DNA of 64,000 nucleotides from the NCBI RefSeq assembly GCF_000312485.1, contig NZ_HE997643.1, positions 49,370-113,369 of the forward strand, given 5' to 3'. Numbering within the stretch: the stretch's first letter is position 1; the number at the start of each line of letters is the position of its first letter. Shown one piece after another: positions 16,889-26,243 of the stretch. The DNA is from Yersinia massiliensis CCUG 53443. Its GTDB lineage: Bacteria; Pseudomonadota; Gammaproteobacteria; Enterobacterales; Enterobacteriaceae. The notes beneath the pieces were generated by a model. The model ran no database searches. It was not told where the DNA came from and saw only the letters and a list, made by a program, of their open reading frames with translations. The translations under genes were made by a program, and so were the position numbers.

Positions 16889-17647
16889 TCATTTAGTCAA
16901 TGCCTGTTTCAAGGCGTTTTCGGCCCGTATCGCAGCCTCATTCTCTCCGTGCTCACGTAATAATTGTACAAGCTGATGCAATTGTCCCGCTGTTAGCCCA
17001 ACGCGCAGGCTAGCTCGCATATGTGACAATAATTGTGCTTCTACACCAGGCGTCGCTGCTAACGCGCCCACTGTCGCCAACTCGCGGCTTTGCCAGTCCA
17101 AATTGTCACGGGCAAAGATATCGCCGAACAGATGTGTTTGTAGAAACTGGTTAATGACTGGCGCAAATTCGAAAACTGGGCCTTGTACTGGAGCGCCCGA
17201 TATTTTGGTCTGGTTGGCCGTTCCTACGTGACGGAGCTCTTCTCCGACGGGAATAGGGCTAACGGGCTCTTTGCCTATGGGGTCATTGATACCACGTTGT
17301 TTACGTGCTTCAACAACTTTCATAAATTCATTTAATGCATTAAGACTGCGGGGAAAACCGGTATAGGCATAAAGCTGAACAAGCACTTCTTTGATTTCAT
17401 TTACGGTCAAACCAGCATCCAGCCCTTGATTTAGCGCCGCATTAAGTTTTTCCATATTACTGCTTGCCATAAACGATGAGATCAATGGGATGGCTTGCTG
17501 ACGTGCAGATAACGTCTCGGATAACACTTGTTGATGGTTCATTTCTGAGGCTCCTTGTTTCGTAGGTGCGGCATTTGACGTCAGGTTGCAACTTAAAATC
17601 AGCAAAACCGCTGCCGTCAGTGATTTAATCCGTTTAGCATTATTCAT
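16889..17647 (-). CDS. Exported protein with two carboxymuconolactone-decarboxylase domains
   Basis: 252 residues. An N-terminal signal peptide (SLTAAVLLILSCNLTSNAA) is followed by two CMD-fold repeats: LNAALNQGLDAGLTVNEIKEVLVQLYAYTGFPRSLNAL (about 70-107) and LDWQSRELATVGALAATPGVEAQLLSHMRASLRVGLT (about 182-218). The first has the YTGFPR pattern, but neither has a CxxC, so AhpD-like thiol chemistry is not expected. Small-molecule decarboxylation or peroxide chemistry in the periplasm is the family-based guess. Three 15-bp repeats lie in its upstream region. Monocistronic. Confidence 0.8.
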   Translation of the reverse strand: MNNAKRIKSLTAAVLLILSCNLTSNAAPTKQGASEMNHQQVLSETLSARQQAIPLISSFMASSNMEKLNAALNQGLDAGLTVNEIKEVLVQLYAYTGFPRSLNALNEFMKVVEARKQRGINDPIGKEPVSPIPVGEELRHVGTANQTKISGAPVQGPVFEFAPVINQFLQTHLFGDIFARDNLDWQSRELATVGALAATPGVEAQLLSHMRASLRVGLTAGQLHQLVQLLREHGENEAAIRAENALKQALTK

Positions 17648-17664
17648 TTGTCATTTTCTCCGTC

Positions 17665-17710
17665 CATTCAACGTTCTAGCTATCAACGTTCTAACTATCA
17701 ACGTTCTAAC
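17665..17710. repeat. 15-bp tandem repeat, three copies
   Basis: TATCAACGTTCTAAC occurs exactly at 17681-17695 and 17696-17710, with a slightly altered copy just before it. Each unit contains the palindrome AACGTT. The array is 18 to 63 bases upstream of the start of the double-CMD gene, in its leader or promoter, so it could be a regulator array. Confidence 0.85.
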
Positions 17711-18022
17711 TATCCGCAGACCCCGTCACGACCAAATCTGTTCTGGCATGACGCGGTGTTGCGCCATGAGAGTATTTATTTTCCTGATGGCGTGAAATGC
17801 TATCTCTGAGCTGAGTGACGCAGAGATATTGCATCGTCATGATTCTAACGATAGTGGCATGTCACCAGCCTGACGGTTTCCTGACAATGCTGTCAGTGAC
17901 GCTTAATGAGAAATAGCATTCACAGGGTATAGGAGAAAAATGTCGTTAAGGATAGCGGTGGGTGAAAGGTTTTTTGTACCGGCGCTGTACATATTAGGTG
18001 CGGTTCTTGGGGAAGGGCGCAC

Positions 18023-19018
18023 CTAGAGTGATTGCCGAGGCAAATAGGGGCTGGTGACGCGAATAGTGTCATGATGGCTATCACCATGAATAATATGCAG
18101 CGCACTTAGACGCCCTATTTCATAGTGCGGCAACTGCACTGTCGAAAGTGGTGGCAGAAACAATTCCCCTGTACCGACCATATTATCGTAACCCAACACA
18201 CCAACATCATCGGGGATATGCAGTCCACGAGACAATAAAACCTGATAAACGACAAAGGCGACGCGATCATTGCCGCAGACGACGGCGTCAAATTGCGGTT
18301 GCGCCCCGTTGAAATGGTGCAAAACGATTTCTGCCGCATCGATATGATGACTTTCGCCAGTGGGCAGATAATGGTGTAGCAACCTGTCTGGATCGATCCC
18401 CATTTCTCGACAGGCACGTTCGAGGCCAGTCCGACGACGTGCGGTCGCGACAATACCTTCAGGCAGATGAATGCACAGCAGTTTTCTATAACCGGCCAGC
18501 AGCAAGGCTTTGACGCCCTGATATTGCCCTTCCTCATCATCGGGGATATAGGAGGGGAGAGCATCAGACAGACTTTCACAGTTCGCGAGTACGCAAGGTA
18601 CGCTGAGTAGCTTCTTCGGGACTGGAACCTGTCGTAGCCCCATTGTTGTATAGATGATGCCATCTGGGCGATGGGCCAACAGCAGGTCGACCATTTTATC
18701 CGGCTCGTCGTTAGTAAACATATTGACGACAAAGCTGTTCCAGCCGTGCGCTCGCGCGGTTTCTTCAATCGAGAGGGTAATATCAACCGAAAAAGGCGTG
18801 GTCATCGTATCTAACGCCAGTACGCCAATGGTGCTGATTGTTGATTTCGCGCCTCTGATTTTTTTCGCCGACATATCCGAGACATATCCCAGTTTTTCCA
18901 CGGCAGACATCACGGTTGCGTATGTTTCTGGCTTAAGCTGCTGAGGGTAATTCAGCGCCCTTGATACCGTCATCAAGGAGACATTTGCCAGTTTTGCGAC
19001 ATCTTTTAGCGACGCCAT
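18023..19018 (-). CDS. cscR: LacI-family sucrose operon repressor
   Basis: 331 residues. N-terminal helix-turn-helix SLKDVAKLANVSLMTVSRALNYP (residues 3-25) plus hinge helix region, then a periplasmic-binding-like sensor (IGVLALDTMTTPFSVDI, and YIPDDEEGQYQGVKALL). Divergent to the cscA-cscK-cscB genes, with two LacI-type palindromes between, so it is expected to repress them and release on sucrose or a breakdown product. GAGGAAGGA stands before the ATG. The symbol rests on context. Confidence 0.85.
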   Translation of the reverse strand: MASLKDVAKLANVSLMTVSRALNYPQQLKPETYATVMSAVEKLGYVSDMSAKKIRGAKSTISTIGVLALDTMTTPFSVDITLSIEETARAHGWNSFVVNMFTNDEPDKMVDLLLAHRPDGIIYTTMGLRQVPVPKKLLSVPCVLANCESLSDALPSYIPDDEEGQYQGVKALLLAGYRKLLCIHLPEGIVATARRRTGLERACREMGIDPDRLLHHYLPTGESHHIDAAEIVLHHFNGAQPQFDAVVCGNDRVAFVVYQVLLSRGLHIPDDVGVLGYDNMVGTGELFLPPLSTVQLPHYEIGRLSALHIIHGDSHHDTIRVTSPYLPRQSL

Positions 19019-19151
19019 CTATCCTTCCTCTCGTTATTTCGGGCAACTTGCTGCCACGAAGATACCAGTAAAGTCACTCCATCGCCGTCACTCAATTACC
19101 GTTTATCAAAACATATCAATGAAAATGAGAGCTTCTTAACATTCTCTCAAT

Positions 19152-19163
19152 GTTAACGTTAAC
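19152..19163. promoter_or_regulatory. LacI-type operator O1 of the sucrose regulon
   Basis: GTTAACGTTAAC is a perfect 12-bp palindrome with the central CG typical of LacI-family operators. It lies between cscR and cscA. A near-identical site follows 63 bases downstream. Confidence 0.75.
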
Positions 19164-19214
19164 TTTTGTGATTAACATCGAAAGATATCGCTTTTTTTGA
19201 GGCTAACGACAAAT

Positions 19215-19226
19215 GTTAACGTTATC
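19215..19226. promoter_or_regulatory. LacI-type operator O2 of the sucrose regulon
   Basis: GTTAACGTTATC differs from O1 in one half-site base; the context TGTTAACGTTA and the TCTTTTG/ACTTTTG tail is shared with O1. It ends about 40 bases before the cscA start, suited to block transcription. The 63-bp centre spacing is six helical turns, which would allow looping. Confidence 0.75.
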
Positions 19227-19266
19227 TTTTGCGAATTAGGACGCTAACGACCGAATTAGGAAGACG

Positions 19267-20700
19267 ATGATGACGTTACTACTTCAGGCAAATAATGCCG
19301 TTAAAACATTGAAAGAATCGATAAACCCACGCTGGTATCCCCGTTTTCACCTCGCCCCGCAGGCCGGCTGGATGAATGACCCCAACGGCTTAATTTGGTT
19401 TGATGGGTATTATCACGTTTTTTACCAACATCATCCCTATACCCCAGTCTGGGGGCCAATGCATTGGGGACATGCGCGTAGCCGCGACATGGTGCACTGG
19501 GAACATCTCCCTATCGCTCTCGCCCCAGAAGGCCCAGAAGATAAGGACGGGTGTTTTTCAGGTTCGGCGGTATCCGATGGCGACAAGTTAGCACTTATCT
19601 ATACCGGGCATAAATTCCATGGCACGCCCTGTGATGAAAATCTCTATCAGGTGCAATGTCTGGCAACCAGCCATGATGGGGTTAATTTCGAACGCAAGGG
19701 AATTGTTATCGATACACCTAAAGGCGTGCACCATTTCCGCGATCCGAAAGTTTGGCGAGAAAAAGAGGGTTGGTACATGGTCGTCGGCGCACGTGTCGCC
19801 GATATCGGCGAAGTACAGCTCTATCAGTCTGACGATCTTCACCACTGGCACTACGTCAACACGCTGGGCCAGTCCGATGAAAAGATGGGGTACATGTGGG
19901 AATGTCCGGATTTTTTCCCGCTTGCTGATAAGCACATTTTGATGTTCTCACCTCAGGGAATTGACGCTGAGGGATATGACTACAGAAATCTGTTCCAGAG
20001 CGGGTATTTGGTCGGTAAATGGCAAGAGGATGATTCTTACCAGATTGAGCAAAGGTTCCGTGAAATGGATCATGGCCACGATTTTTACGCCCCTCAATCT
20101 TTTGTTGCGCCTGACGGCCGTCGAATAGTGATGGGTTGGCTGGCCATGTGGGAATCTCCGATGCCGGAAAAAGCGGACGGTTGGGCTGGCATGCTCTCTT
20201 TACCACGAGAACTTACGCTGGATAAAAACGGCCAGTTGCGCATGAATCCGGTAAAGGAACTGGAATTATTGCGCGGTGATTGCCGACGGTGGCAGGTGAG
20301 TGAATTAAGCCATCAGACCATTGTGGTTGAGCAAGGTGGGCAGCCGATTGAAATTCAGTTGGATCTGAATATTCCCCTCAGCACGGCTGAGCAGTTTGGC
20401 CTCAATATTGGTCAGGGTGCCCGAATCTATGTGGATAGCCAGTCGCGGCGTTTAGTCGTAGAGCGTCATTATCCTCAATATGAATTGAGTGGCTATCGCA
20501 GCGTATCGCTTCCTGATGAAGAGCGACTGACTCTGCGTATTTACATCGATAGTTCCTCCGTCGAAGTGTTCGTCAATCACGGGGAATACACCCTCAGTAG
20601 CCGGATATATCCAGAAAAAGACAATCGTGATCTGTCGTTATTTAGTCATAACGGTCGGGCTGTTGTGTATGAAGCCCACGCCTGGTATCTCAACGCTTAA
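19267..20700 (+). CDS. cscA: Sucrose-6-phosphate hydrolase/invertase (GH32)
   Basis: 477 residues, full GH32 length. Catalytic signatures: WMNDPNG (nucleophile Asp, about residue 38), FRDPKVW (transition-state Asp, about 158) and WECPDFF (acid/base Glu, about 213). No signal peptide, so it acts in the cytoplasm on sucrose imported by CscB. Two ATGs (19267, 19270) follow AGGAAG; the second has better spacing. First gene of cscA-cscK-cscB, unlike E. coli where cscA pairs with cscR and cscB-cscK are opposite. Confidence 0.93.
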   Translation: MMTLLLQANNAVKTLKESINPRWYPRFHLAPQAGWMNDPNGLIWFDGYYHVFYQHHPYTPVWGPMHWGHARSRDMVHWEHLPIALAPEGPEDKDGCFSGSAVSDGDKLALIYTGHKFHGTPCDENLYQVQCLATSHDGVNFERKGIVIDTPKGVHHFRDPKVWREKEGWYMVVGARVADIGEVQLYQSDDLHHWHYVNTLGQSDEKMGYMWECPDFFPLADKHILMFSPQGIDAEGYDYRNLFQSGYLVGKWQEDDSYQIEQRFREMDHGHDFYAPQSFVAPDGRRIVMGWLAMWESPMPEKADGWAGMLSLPRELTLDKNGQLRMNPVKELELLRGDCRRWQVSELSHQTIVVEQGGQPIEIQLDLNIPLSTAEQFGLNIGQGARIYVDSQSRRLVVERHYPQYELSGYRSVSLPDEERLTLRIYIDSSSVEVFVNHGEYTLSSRIYPEKDNRDLSLFSHNGRAVVYEAHAWYLNA

Positions 20701-20716
20701 TAATGAGAAAAAGAAA

Positions 20717-21664
20717 ATGACTATCTGGACACTTGGTGATGCGGTGGTGGATTTATTGCCGCTAGAAAATATGCAATTCGAGGCCTGTGCGGGTGGTGCG
20801 CCTGTCAATGTCGCGGTGGGTGCTGCCATGCTTGGCCAGCAAAGTGGATTTATTGGCAGAGTGGGAAATGATCCCTTCGGCCATTTTTTACACCAAACCA
20901 TGACCCTTGCCGGGGTCAATACACAGCATGTGGAATTCGATGAGATTCATCATACCAGCACGGTGCTGGTATCACTGGACCAGCACGGAGAGCGTCAGTT
21001 TGATTTTCTGGTTAACCCCTCGGCAGATCAGTATTTAAGTCTCGCGGCACTGGCTGATTTTCAGGCGGATATTCTTCATTTTTGCTCTTTAGCCTTAGTC
21101 TCCCCCACTTGCCGCGAAACGCTCAATTGCGCCTTGGAACGGATCCATACCGCCGGTGGTTTGGTGAGTTTTGACCTCAACGTGCGTGAGCAGATGTGGA
21201 GCAATCGCGATGAAATGCGATCAGAAATAGAGCGGGCGGCGTGGAAAGCCGACATCCTGAAAATGTCTGATGATGAGTGGTACTGGCTGACGGAAACGAC
21301 TGATTTTAACCTCGCCAGACAACGGCTTGAAGCCTATCCAGCAAGATTAAAAGTGATCACCCGTGCAGAGCACGGTGCCATGGTTTTCTGGCAAAACCAG
21401 ATATTTTGCTTCGGTGGTTACCCCGTCAACAGCCTTGATACCACTGGCGCTGGCGATGCGTTTATGGCTGGGTTACTCGCAGGCCTTACTGAGCATGGCT
21501 GGCCCCGCGTCTTATCGGCACTCACTGCGTTGGTGGAACAAGCAAGTGGCTGTGGTGCATTGGCCACTACGCAAAAAGGCGCACTCAAGGCGCTGCCAGA
21601 GAAAGATCGCTTGATAGCATTTATCGCCAATCAAAAGCCTTTGAGCTTGGAAATAAAACTGTAA
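20717..21664 (+). CDS. cscK: Fructokinase (PfkB family)
   Basis: I start at the ATG at 20717 (MTIWTLGDAVVDLLP), 16 bases after the cscA stop; the longer upstream reading frame only overlaps cscA. 315 residues with the ribokinase-family signatures: ACAGGAPVNVAVGAAMLG near 25 and DTTGAGDAFMAGLLAGL near 243, the latter with the catalytic Asp. It phosphorylates the fructose freed by CscA. In the cscAKB run. Confidence 0.93.
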   Translation: MTIWTLGDAVVDLLPLENMQFEACAGGAPVNVAVGAAMLGQQSGFIGRVGNDPFGHFLHQTMTLAGVNTQHVEFDEIHHTSTVLVSLDQHGERQFDFLVNPSADQYLSLAALADFQADILHFCSLALVSPTCRETLNCALERIHTAGGLVSFDLNVREQMWSNRDEMRSEIERAAWKADILKMSDDEWYWLTETTDFNLARQRLEAYPARLKVITRAEHGAMVFWQNQIFCFGGYPVNSLDTTGAGDAFMAGLLAGLTEHGWPRVLSALTALVEQASGCGALATTQKGALKALPEKDRLIAFIANQKPLSLEIKL

Positions 21665-21694
21665 TTTTCAGAATGTCTGGATTGGGAAATATAA

Positions 21695-22942
21695 ATGAAA
21701 ATTAATATGCCGTTCAGTAACGATAAGTACCGCTATTCCTCTGGCTATTTGCTCTTTTTCTTTGCTGCTTGGTCGCTATGGTGGTCATTTTATGCCATGT
21801 GGTTAAAAAATAAATTAGGTCTGTCTGGGGCTGAACTCGGCATGCTCTATTCAGTTAACCAGATATTCAGCATGTTATTTATGATTATCTATGGTTTCTT
21901 ACAAGACAAACTTGGCACACGTAAGCCGTTAATATGGCTGGTGGGTATTGTGATAACGCTGAGTGGGCCATTTTTAATCTATGTTTATGAACCGCTGCTG
22001 GTATCAAACTTTACGCAGGGGATGATATTCGGCGCGATATTTTTTGGTCTTGGTTATCTTGCTGGCTGTGGACTCGTTGATAGCTTTGTTGAAAAGATCA
22101 GCCGTCGTTTCAATTTTGAATTTGGTGTGGCGCGTTTCTGGGGCTGCTTGGGTTATGCTGCGGGAACCTTTGTCGGCGGTATTTTCTTTAGTATTAACCC
22201 CCATATTAATTTCTGGTGTGTGTCTGTTATGGGCATCCTATTCTTGATCGTTAATCTATTTTTCGATACGGAATCTGGCAGCGAACAAGTGATTGAGAAA
22301 AACCACGAAATAACACTGACTCGACAGGATTTTCTCACCATTTTTAAAGATAGTCAGTTCTGGTTCTTTGTGGTGTTTGTGGTGGGGACATGGTCATTTT
22401 ACAGTATTTATGATCAGCAAATGTTCCCGGTGTTTTATACCGGACTATTTGAAAACCCTGAAATAGCGCCGCGCGTATACGGTTATTTGAACTCAGCACA
22501 GGTCTTTCTCGAAGCAGTCGGAATGGCAGTCATTCCTTTCCTGATTAATCGTATCGGGCCGAAGTCAGCGTTATTGCTTGGTGGCTTGATTATGACTTGT
22601 CGGATCCTAGGTTCTGCGGTGTTCAACGATATTTATATTATTTCCGTCATCAAGATGCTGCATGCACTGGAAGTCCCGTTGTTCGTTATTTCGGTATTTA
22701 AATTTAGTGTCGCAAACTTTGATAAGCGGCTGTCATCAACGATGTACTTAATCGGTTTCAATATTGCCAGTTCGATTGGGATTATCGTGTTGTCGTTCCC
22801 GATTGGCCGTCTGTTCGACAGAGTAGGGTATAACAATACTTTCTTTATTATGGCCGGCGTCGTCGTGCTGACGATTCTCTTCGGGTATTGCACGTTAAGT
22901 AAAAAGAAACACGAAGTGAATACGCTCGCCTACGAAAATTAA
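21695..22942 (+). CDS. cscB: Sucrose:proton symporter (oligosaccharide:H+ family)
   Basis: 415 residues, twelve predicted membrane helices, LacY-like family. The start (YRYSSGYLLFFFAAWSLWWSFYAMWL), the helix 2-3 loop (DKLGTRKPLIW) and RFWGCLGYA resemble CscB/LacY. With an intracellular invertase and a fructokinase upstream, sucrose is the likely substrate, taken up unmodified with a proton. Followed by a strong inverted repeat. Confidence 0.92.
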   Translation: MKINMPFSNDKYRYSSGYLLFFFAAWSLWWSFYAMWLKNKLGLSGAELGMLYSVNQIFSMLFMIIYGFLQDKLGTRKPLIWLVGIVITLSGPFLIYVYEPLLVSNFTQGMIFGAIFFGLGYLAGCGLVDSFVEKISRRFNFEFGVARFWGCLGYAAGTFVGGIFFSINPHINFWCVSVMGILFLIVNLFFDTESGSEQVIEKNHEITLTRQDFLTIFKDSQFWFFVVFVVGTWSFYSIYDQQMFPVFYTGLFENPEIAPRVYGYLNSAQVFLEAVGMAVIPFLINRIGPKSALLLGGLIMTCRILGSAVFNDIYIISVIKMLHALEVPLFVISVFKFSVANFDKRLSSTMYLIGFNIASSIGIIVLSFPIGRLFDRVGYNNTFFIMAGVVVLTILFGYCTLSKKKHEVNTLAYEN

Positions 22943-22956
22943 TTGATCGAGATAAG

Positions 22957-22999
22957 CTAAACTTCATCCTAATGCTTATCGCACAAGGATGAAGTTTAG
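22957..22999. terminator. Long inverted repeat after cscB
   Basis: CTAAACTTCATCCT at 22957-22970 is exactly complementary to AGGATGAAGTTTAG at 22986-22999, loop 15 bases, starting 14 bases past the cscB stop. No T-run follows on either strand, so it may be a transcript-stabilising 3' hairpin or a weak bidirectional terminator between cscB and the beta-lactamase. Confidence 0.6.
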
Positions 23000-23063
23000 G
23001 AGAAGGGCAGAGTATCAATATCGAATCCATGCCCTTGTGGCTTTATTGGGTTTTAAATAACGC

Positions 23064-23963
23064 TTATTGAATACCGTCAGCGAAAGGAGATACCGCTATT
23101 TTTGCGGCTTCAGCTAATATTTCTCTTCTGCTTTGAGCATCTTTTACCGGCTGAGTAAAGTAGGTCACCAGAATTAATGGCGCATGATTATCAGGCCAGA
23201 TCACTGCGATATCATTGGTTGTGCCATATTCCCCAGCGCCTGTTTTGTCGCCAACCTGCCAAGTTGCGGGCAAACCAGCTCTGATGCTAGCCGCACCGGT
23301 CGTATTGCCTTTTAGCCATCCGACCAACTGCGCCCGCTGAGATTTAGCCAAAGCATCACCTAGCGTCAGATTTTGCAGGCTTTCTGCCATTGCTTGTGGT
23401 GTCGAGGTGTCACGTTCGTCCCCAGGAATTGCTGTATTCAATTCAGGTTCTGGACGGTCTAGACGAAAAGATTTGTCCCCAATTGAACGAGCAAACTCGG
23501 TTAATTTAGCCGGACCACCGAGCTGGGTTAAAATCAGATTCATTGCTGTATTATCACTGTATTGCAAAGTTGCGGCACTTAACTCTGCCCACGTCATGCC
23601 TTCCTGCAATTTTTTCTCTGTAATCGGGCTCCAAGTCACCAGATCAGATTTTTTGAAGTGAATCCGCTCGTCCATTAGCGCTTGTTGCGTTTCACTTTTT
23701 TTGAGCAACGCGGCAGCGGCCATAACTTTACTGGTGCTACACATTGGAAAACGCTCATCTGCACGATAGTGGATTTGTGAGTTATCTGCCGTATTTATCA
23801 GTGTGACACCTAAACGCCCACCTGATTCTTTTTCGAGTGCCATCAGCTTTTGCTGAATTTTTGCATGTTCAACTGGGGTGTTCGCTTGGGCTATTGATGT
23901 GGAGAGACAAAGTGGCAACGCAGCGACAGACATGAAGAGGGTACGCTTCAATCCTGATTTCAT
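23064..23963 (-). CDS. Class A beta-lactamase, CTX-M/FONA-like branch
   Basis: 299 residues from the ATG at 23963 (AGGA at nine bases; the upstream ATG at 23972 sits on the ribosome site). Signal peptide ends at SIAQA. All class A motifs are present: STSK (catalytic Ser, in MCSTSKVM), SDN (QYSDNTAMN), the omega-loop Glu (RPEPELNT) and KTG (VGDKTGAG). The blocks [17 protein letters not shown] and TFRLDRTE-like SFRLDRPE resemble CTX-M, FONA and RAHN enzymes, rather than the Yersinia BlaA I remember. KTGAG in place of KTGSG is notable. No ampR-like neighbour. Confidence 0.93.
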   Translation of the reverse strand: MKSGLKRTLFMSVAALPLCLSTSIAQANTPVEHAKIQQKLMALEKESGGRLGVTLINTADNSQIHYRADERFPMCSTSKVMAAAALLKKSETQQALMDERIHFKKSDLVTWSPITEKKLQEGMTWAELSAATLQYSDNTAMNLILTQLGGPAKLTEFARSIGDKSFRLDRPEPELNTAIPGDERDTSTPQAMAESLQNLTLGDALAKSQRAQLVGWLKGNTTGAASIRAGLPATWQVGDKTGAGEYGTTNDIAVIWPDNHAPLILVTYFTQPVKDAQSRREILAEAAKIAVSPFADGIQ

Positions 23964-24150
23964 TATTAACATTCCTTATGGGATGACATGCACTAAAAGT
24001 AACGCAACGGAAAGCATTATTACACAGACATCCTAAATTGATTCTTTACGTCGGGTCATTCAGCCACTCTATTATTTACTTCGCTTATACACATCTTGAC
24101 ATTTTTTACTCTATTCTCAGGAAGTTTACTCCACTCACTGGGCGAAGCTT

Positions 24151-24807
24151 ATGAATAACTTAATGCAACAATTACAATCAATGCTTGGGCAGGGAACCAA
24201 AAAGAACGGTGAAGGTAATTCCAGTCTGAGCAATATGTTAGTACCCGGTGCCCTAGGGGGACTGGCGGGTTTACTGGTTGGCAGTAAATCATCCCGTAAG
24301 TTGCTGAGTAAATATGGTAGCAGTGCATTACTGGCGGGTGGCGGCGCAGTGTTAGGTACTGTGTTATGGAATAAATATAAAGATAAGATCCGCCAGAATC
24401 ATCAAGATGAACCACAATATGGCCAACAGACTGCACCGGTAGACCAGCGTGTGCAACGATTGGTGATGGCATTAGTCTTTGCGGCAAAAAGCGATGGTCA
24501 TATTGATGCGAAAGAGCGTGCTGTTATTGAGCAGAATATGCGAGAAGCCGGTATCGATGAGCAGGGGGCGCAGCTCGTGCAGCAAGCTATTGAGCAACCT
24601 CTGGACCCACAATTACTGGCTCGTGATATCAAAAATGAAGAAGAGGCGCTGGAACTCTACTTCCTCAGTTGCGCTGTGATTGATATAGACCATTTTATGG
24701 AACGCAGCTATCTTTCCGCACTGGGCGATGCACTTAAGATCCCGCAAGATGTGCGCGATGGAATAGAACAAGATATTCAACAGCAAAAAAAAGGCATCAC
24801 AGAATAA
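24151..24807 (+). CDS. yebE: DUF533 membrane protein, TerB-like domain
   Basis: 218 residues. A Gly-rich hydrophobic hairpin ([17 protein letters not shown], then [15 protein letters not shown]) gives one or two membrane segments in residues 28-75; the rest ([34 protein letters not shown]) is the TerB-like acidic domain. This is the layout of E. coli YebE, an inner membrane protein of unknown function induced by envelope stress. Monocistronic, followed by a hairpin. Confidence 0.88.
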   Translation: MNNLMQQLQSMLGQGTKKNGEGNSSLSNMLVPGALGGLAGLLVGSKSSRKLLSKYGSSALLAGGGAVLGTVLWNKYKDKIRQNHQDEPQYGQQTAPVDQRVQRLVMALVFAAKSDGHIDAKERAVIEQNMREAGIDEQGAQLVQQAIEQPLDPQLLARDIKNEEEALELYFLSCAVIDIDHFMERSYLSALGDALKIPQDVRDGIEQDIQQQKKGITE

Positions 24808-24817
24808 TTTCCCCCCA

Positions 24818-24848
24818 GGTGGTTTTTATTTTAAAACTAAAAACCACC
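24818..24848 (+). terminator. Hairpin after yebE
   Basis: GGTGGTTTTTA pairs with TAAAAACCACC, starting 11 bases past the stop. The A/T halves make it work in either direction. Confidence 0.7.
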
Positions 24849-24952
24849 CTATATTGCATTATGCAAAAAGTGAAATTGCTTTATTCAAAAATATAAAAAT
24901 GAAAAGTGTGATCAGTAATCGCTTCTTTCATTCACCTCTATAACGTCATTGC

Positions 24953-25903
24953 TCAACATAGGCTTTCTTCTTCACGGATTCTTGAATCATCCATCGCTTT
25001 AGCTGCGCTTAAAATCAGTTGTCTAATCCAGCGGTTGGTCTCGTTATTATGAACTCTATGGTGCCAAATTAAGCGAACATTATACTTTTTGGGCGGGCTG
25101 GGTGAAGGGATGATAACCAAGGCGGCAGACTTAACAAAATGCCGTGCTAAACGTGTTGGAAGTACTGATGTTAGTTCACTGCCTTTCAACAGAAAAGGGA
25201 TGCTAGAAAAGTAAGGAACGCAAATAACATCTGTTTGGCGCGCGTCATCAAAGGGTGTTGCTGTTACGACGTGCCCTGTCCTCCCGCCTTTCACACTGAC
25301 GACAACACGTCGGTACTTTCCTATTTCTTGTGCGGATGGGATACGGCCAACTTTAGCGTAATAAGCCAGAGGGTGACTTTTATGTACCACAAAGCTAAAC
25401 GATTCTTCGAATAAATCAGCTTGATGAAAATCAGCAGGTAACAATGAATCCGAATAAATCGCCATATCTAAAATACCATTTTCTATTTGGGTAAATAGCG
25501 TTTCAGTAATAAGCGTGATTTCAATACATAAATGAGGGGATATTTTAACAACATCGTTAATCACTTTGGATAAGATAACGAATATACCGTTATCTACGGC
25601 ACCAATACGCACCAAACCACTTAGGCGCTTAGGATCAAATTGGGCTGGTTTGAGCAACTGATCAAGATCGAAAAGCCTTAAAACTACTTGTGGAAACAAT
25701 GAGTTAGCTCGTTCTGTTGGTTTCATACCATAATGCATACGGATAAATAAGTCATCTTTGAATAACTTTCTCAAATGAGCTAATTGCCGACTTGCAGAGG
25801 CTTGGCTGATACCTAATTTTTCCGATGTCTTAGTCAGCGAGCCGGTTTCCATCAGCGTTTTGAAGAAGAATAAAATTTCGGTGTTAAATTTTGGAAACTC
25901 CAT
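24953..25903 (-). CDS. LysR-family regulator divergent from assT
   Basis: 316 residues: helix-turn-helix FFKTLMETGSLTKTSEKLGISQASASRQLAHLRKLFKDDLF (about 12-52) and a two-lobed co-inducer domain (LVRIGAVDNGIFV onwards). It faces away from assT across 340 bases, the layout LysR proteins use to control a divergent target, so assT-dsbL-dsbI is the probable regulon. Effector unknown. Confidence 0.85.
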   Translation of the reverse strand: MEFPKFNTEILFFFKTLMETGSLTKTSEKLGISQASASRQLAHLRKLFKDDLFIRMHYGMKPTERANSLFPQVVLRLFDLDQLLKPAQFDPKRLSGLVRIGAVDNGIFVILSKVINDVVKISPHLCIEITLITETLFTQIENGILDMAIYSDSLLPADFHQADLFEESFSFVVHKSHPLAYYAKVGRIPSAQEIGKYRRVVVSVKGGRTGHVVTATPFDDARQTDVICVPYFSSIPFLLKGSELTSVLPTRLARHFVKSAALVIIPSPSPPKKYNVRLIWHHRVHNNETNRWIRQLILSAAKAMDDSRIREEESLC

Positions 25904-26243
25904 TGTTATAAAATTCCCTCGGTAAATTAAAGTTACAACCGTTCATCAAGCCATATTTTCCAACCTGATAATTTAAAATAACAATTATTTTTTGATCATA
26001 TCTGATGATGCATATGCAATCTCAAGCTGAGATCACATTTCCTTTTATTGAATAATTCTATTCCACCTTGAGTGCATGTTCCGAATAATACACATCTATA
26101 TAATCGATTTTAGTCAATGAGTAAGCACATAACTCTAATCACTTACAAGTTGATGATAGGTCAATAATATTTATCAGCAATATAATAAAGCGATACAGAA
26201 TGTTTAATTTATTTTTACTATTAGCATATAAGGAAGCTTCTGT
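25904..26243. promoter_or_regulatory. Divergent promoter region, LysR gene and assT
   Basis: 340 AT-rich bases without a gene. Interrupted-dyad stretches such as ATCTGATGATGCATATGC near 25999 are candidate LysR sites (T-N11-A), but none stands out. AAGGAAG precedes the assT start. Confidence 0.4.
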
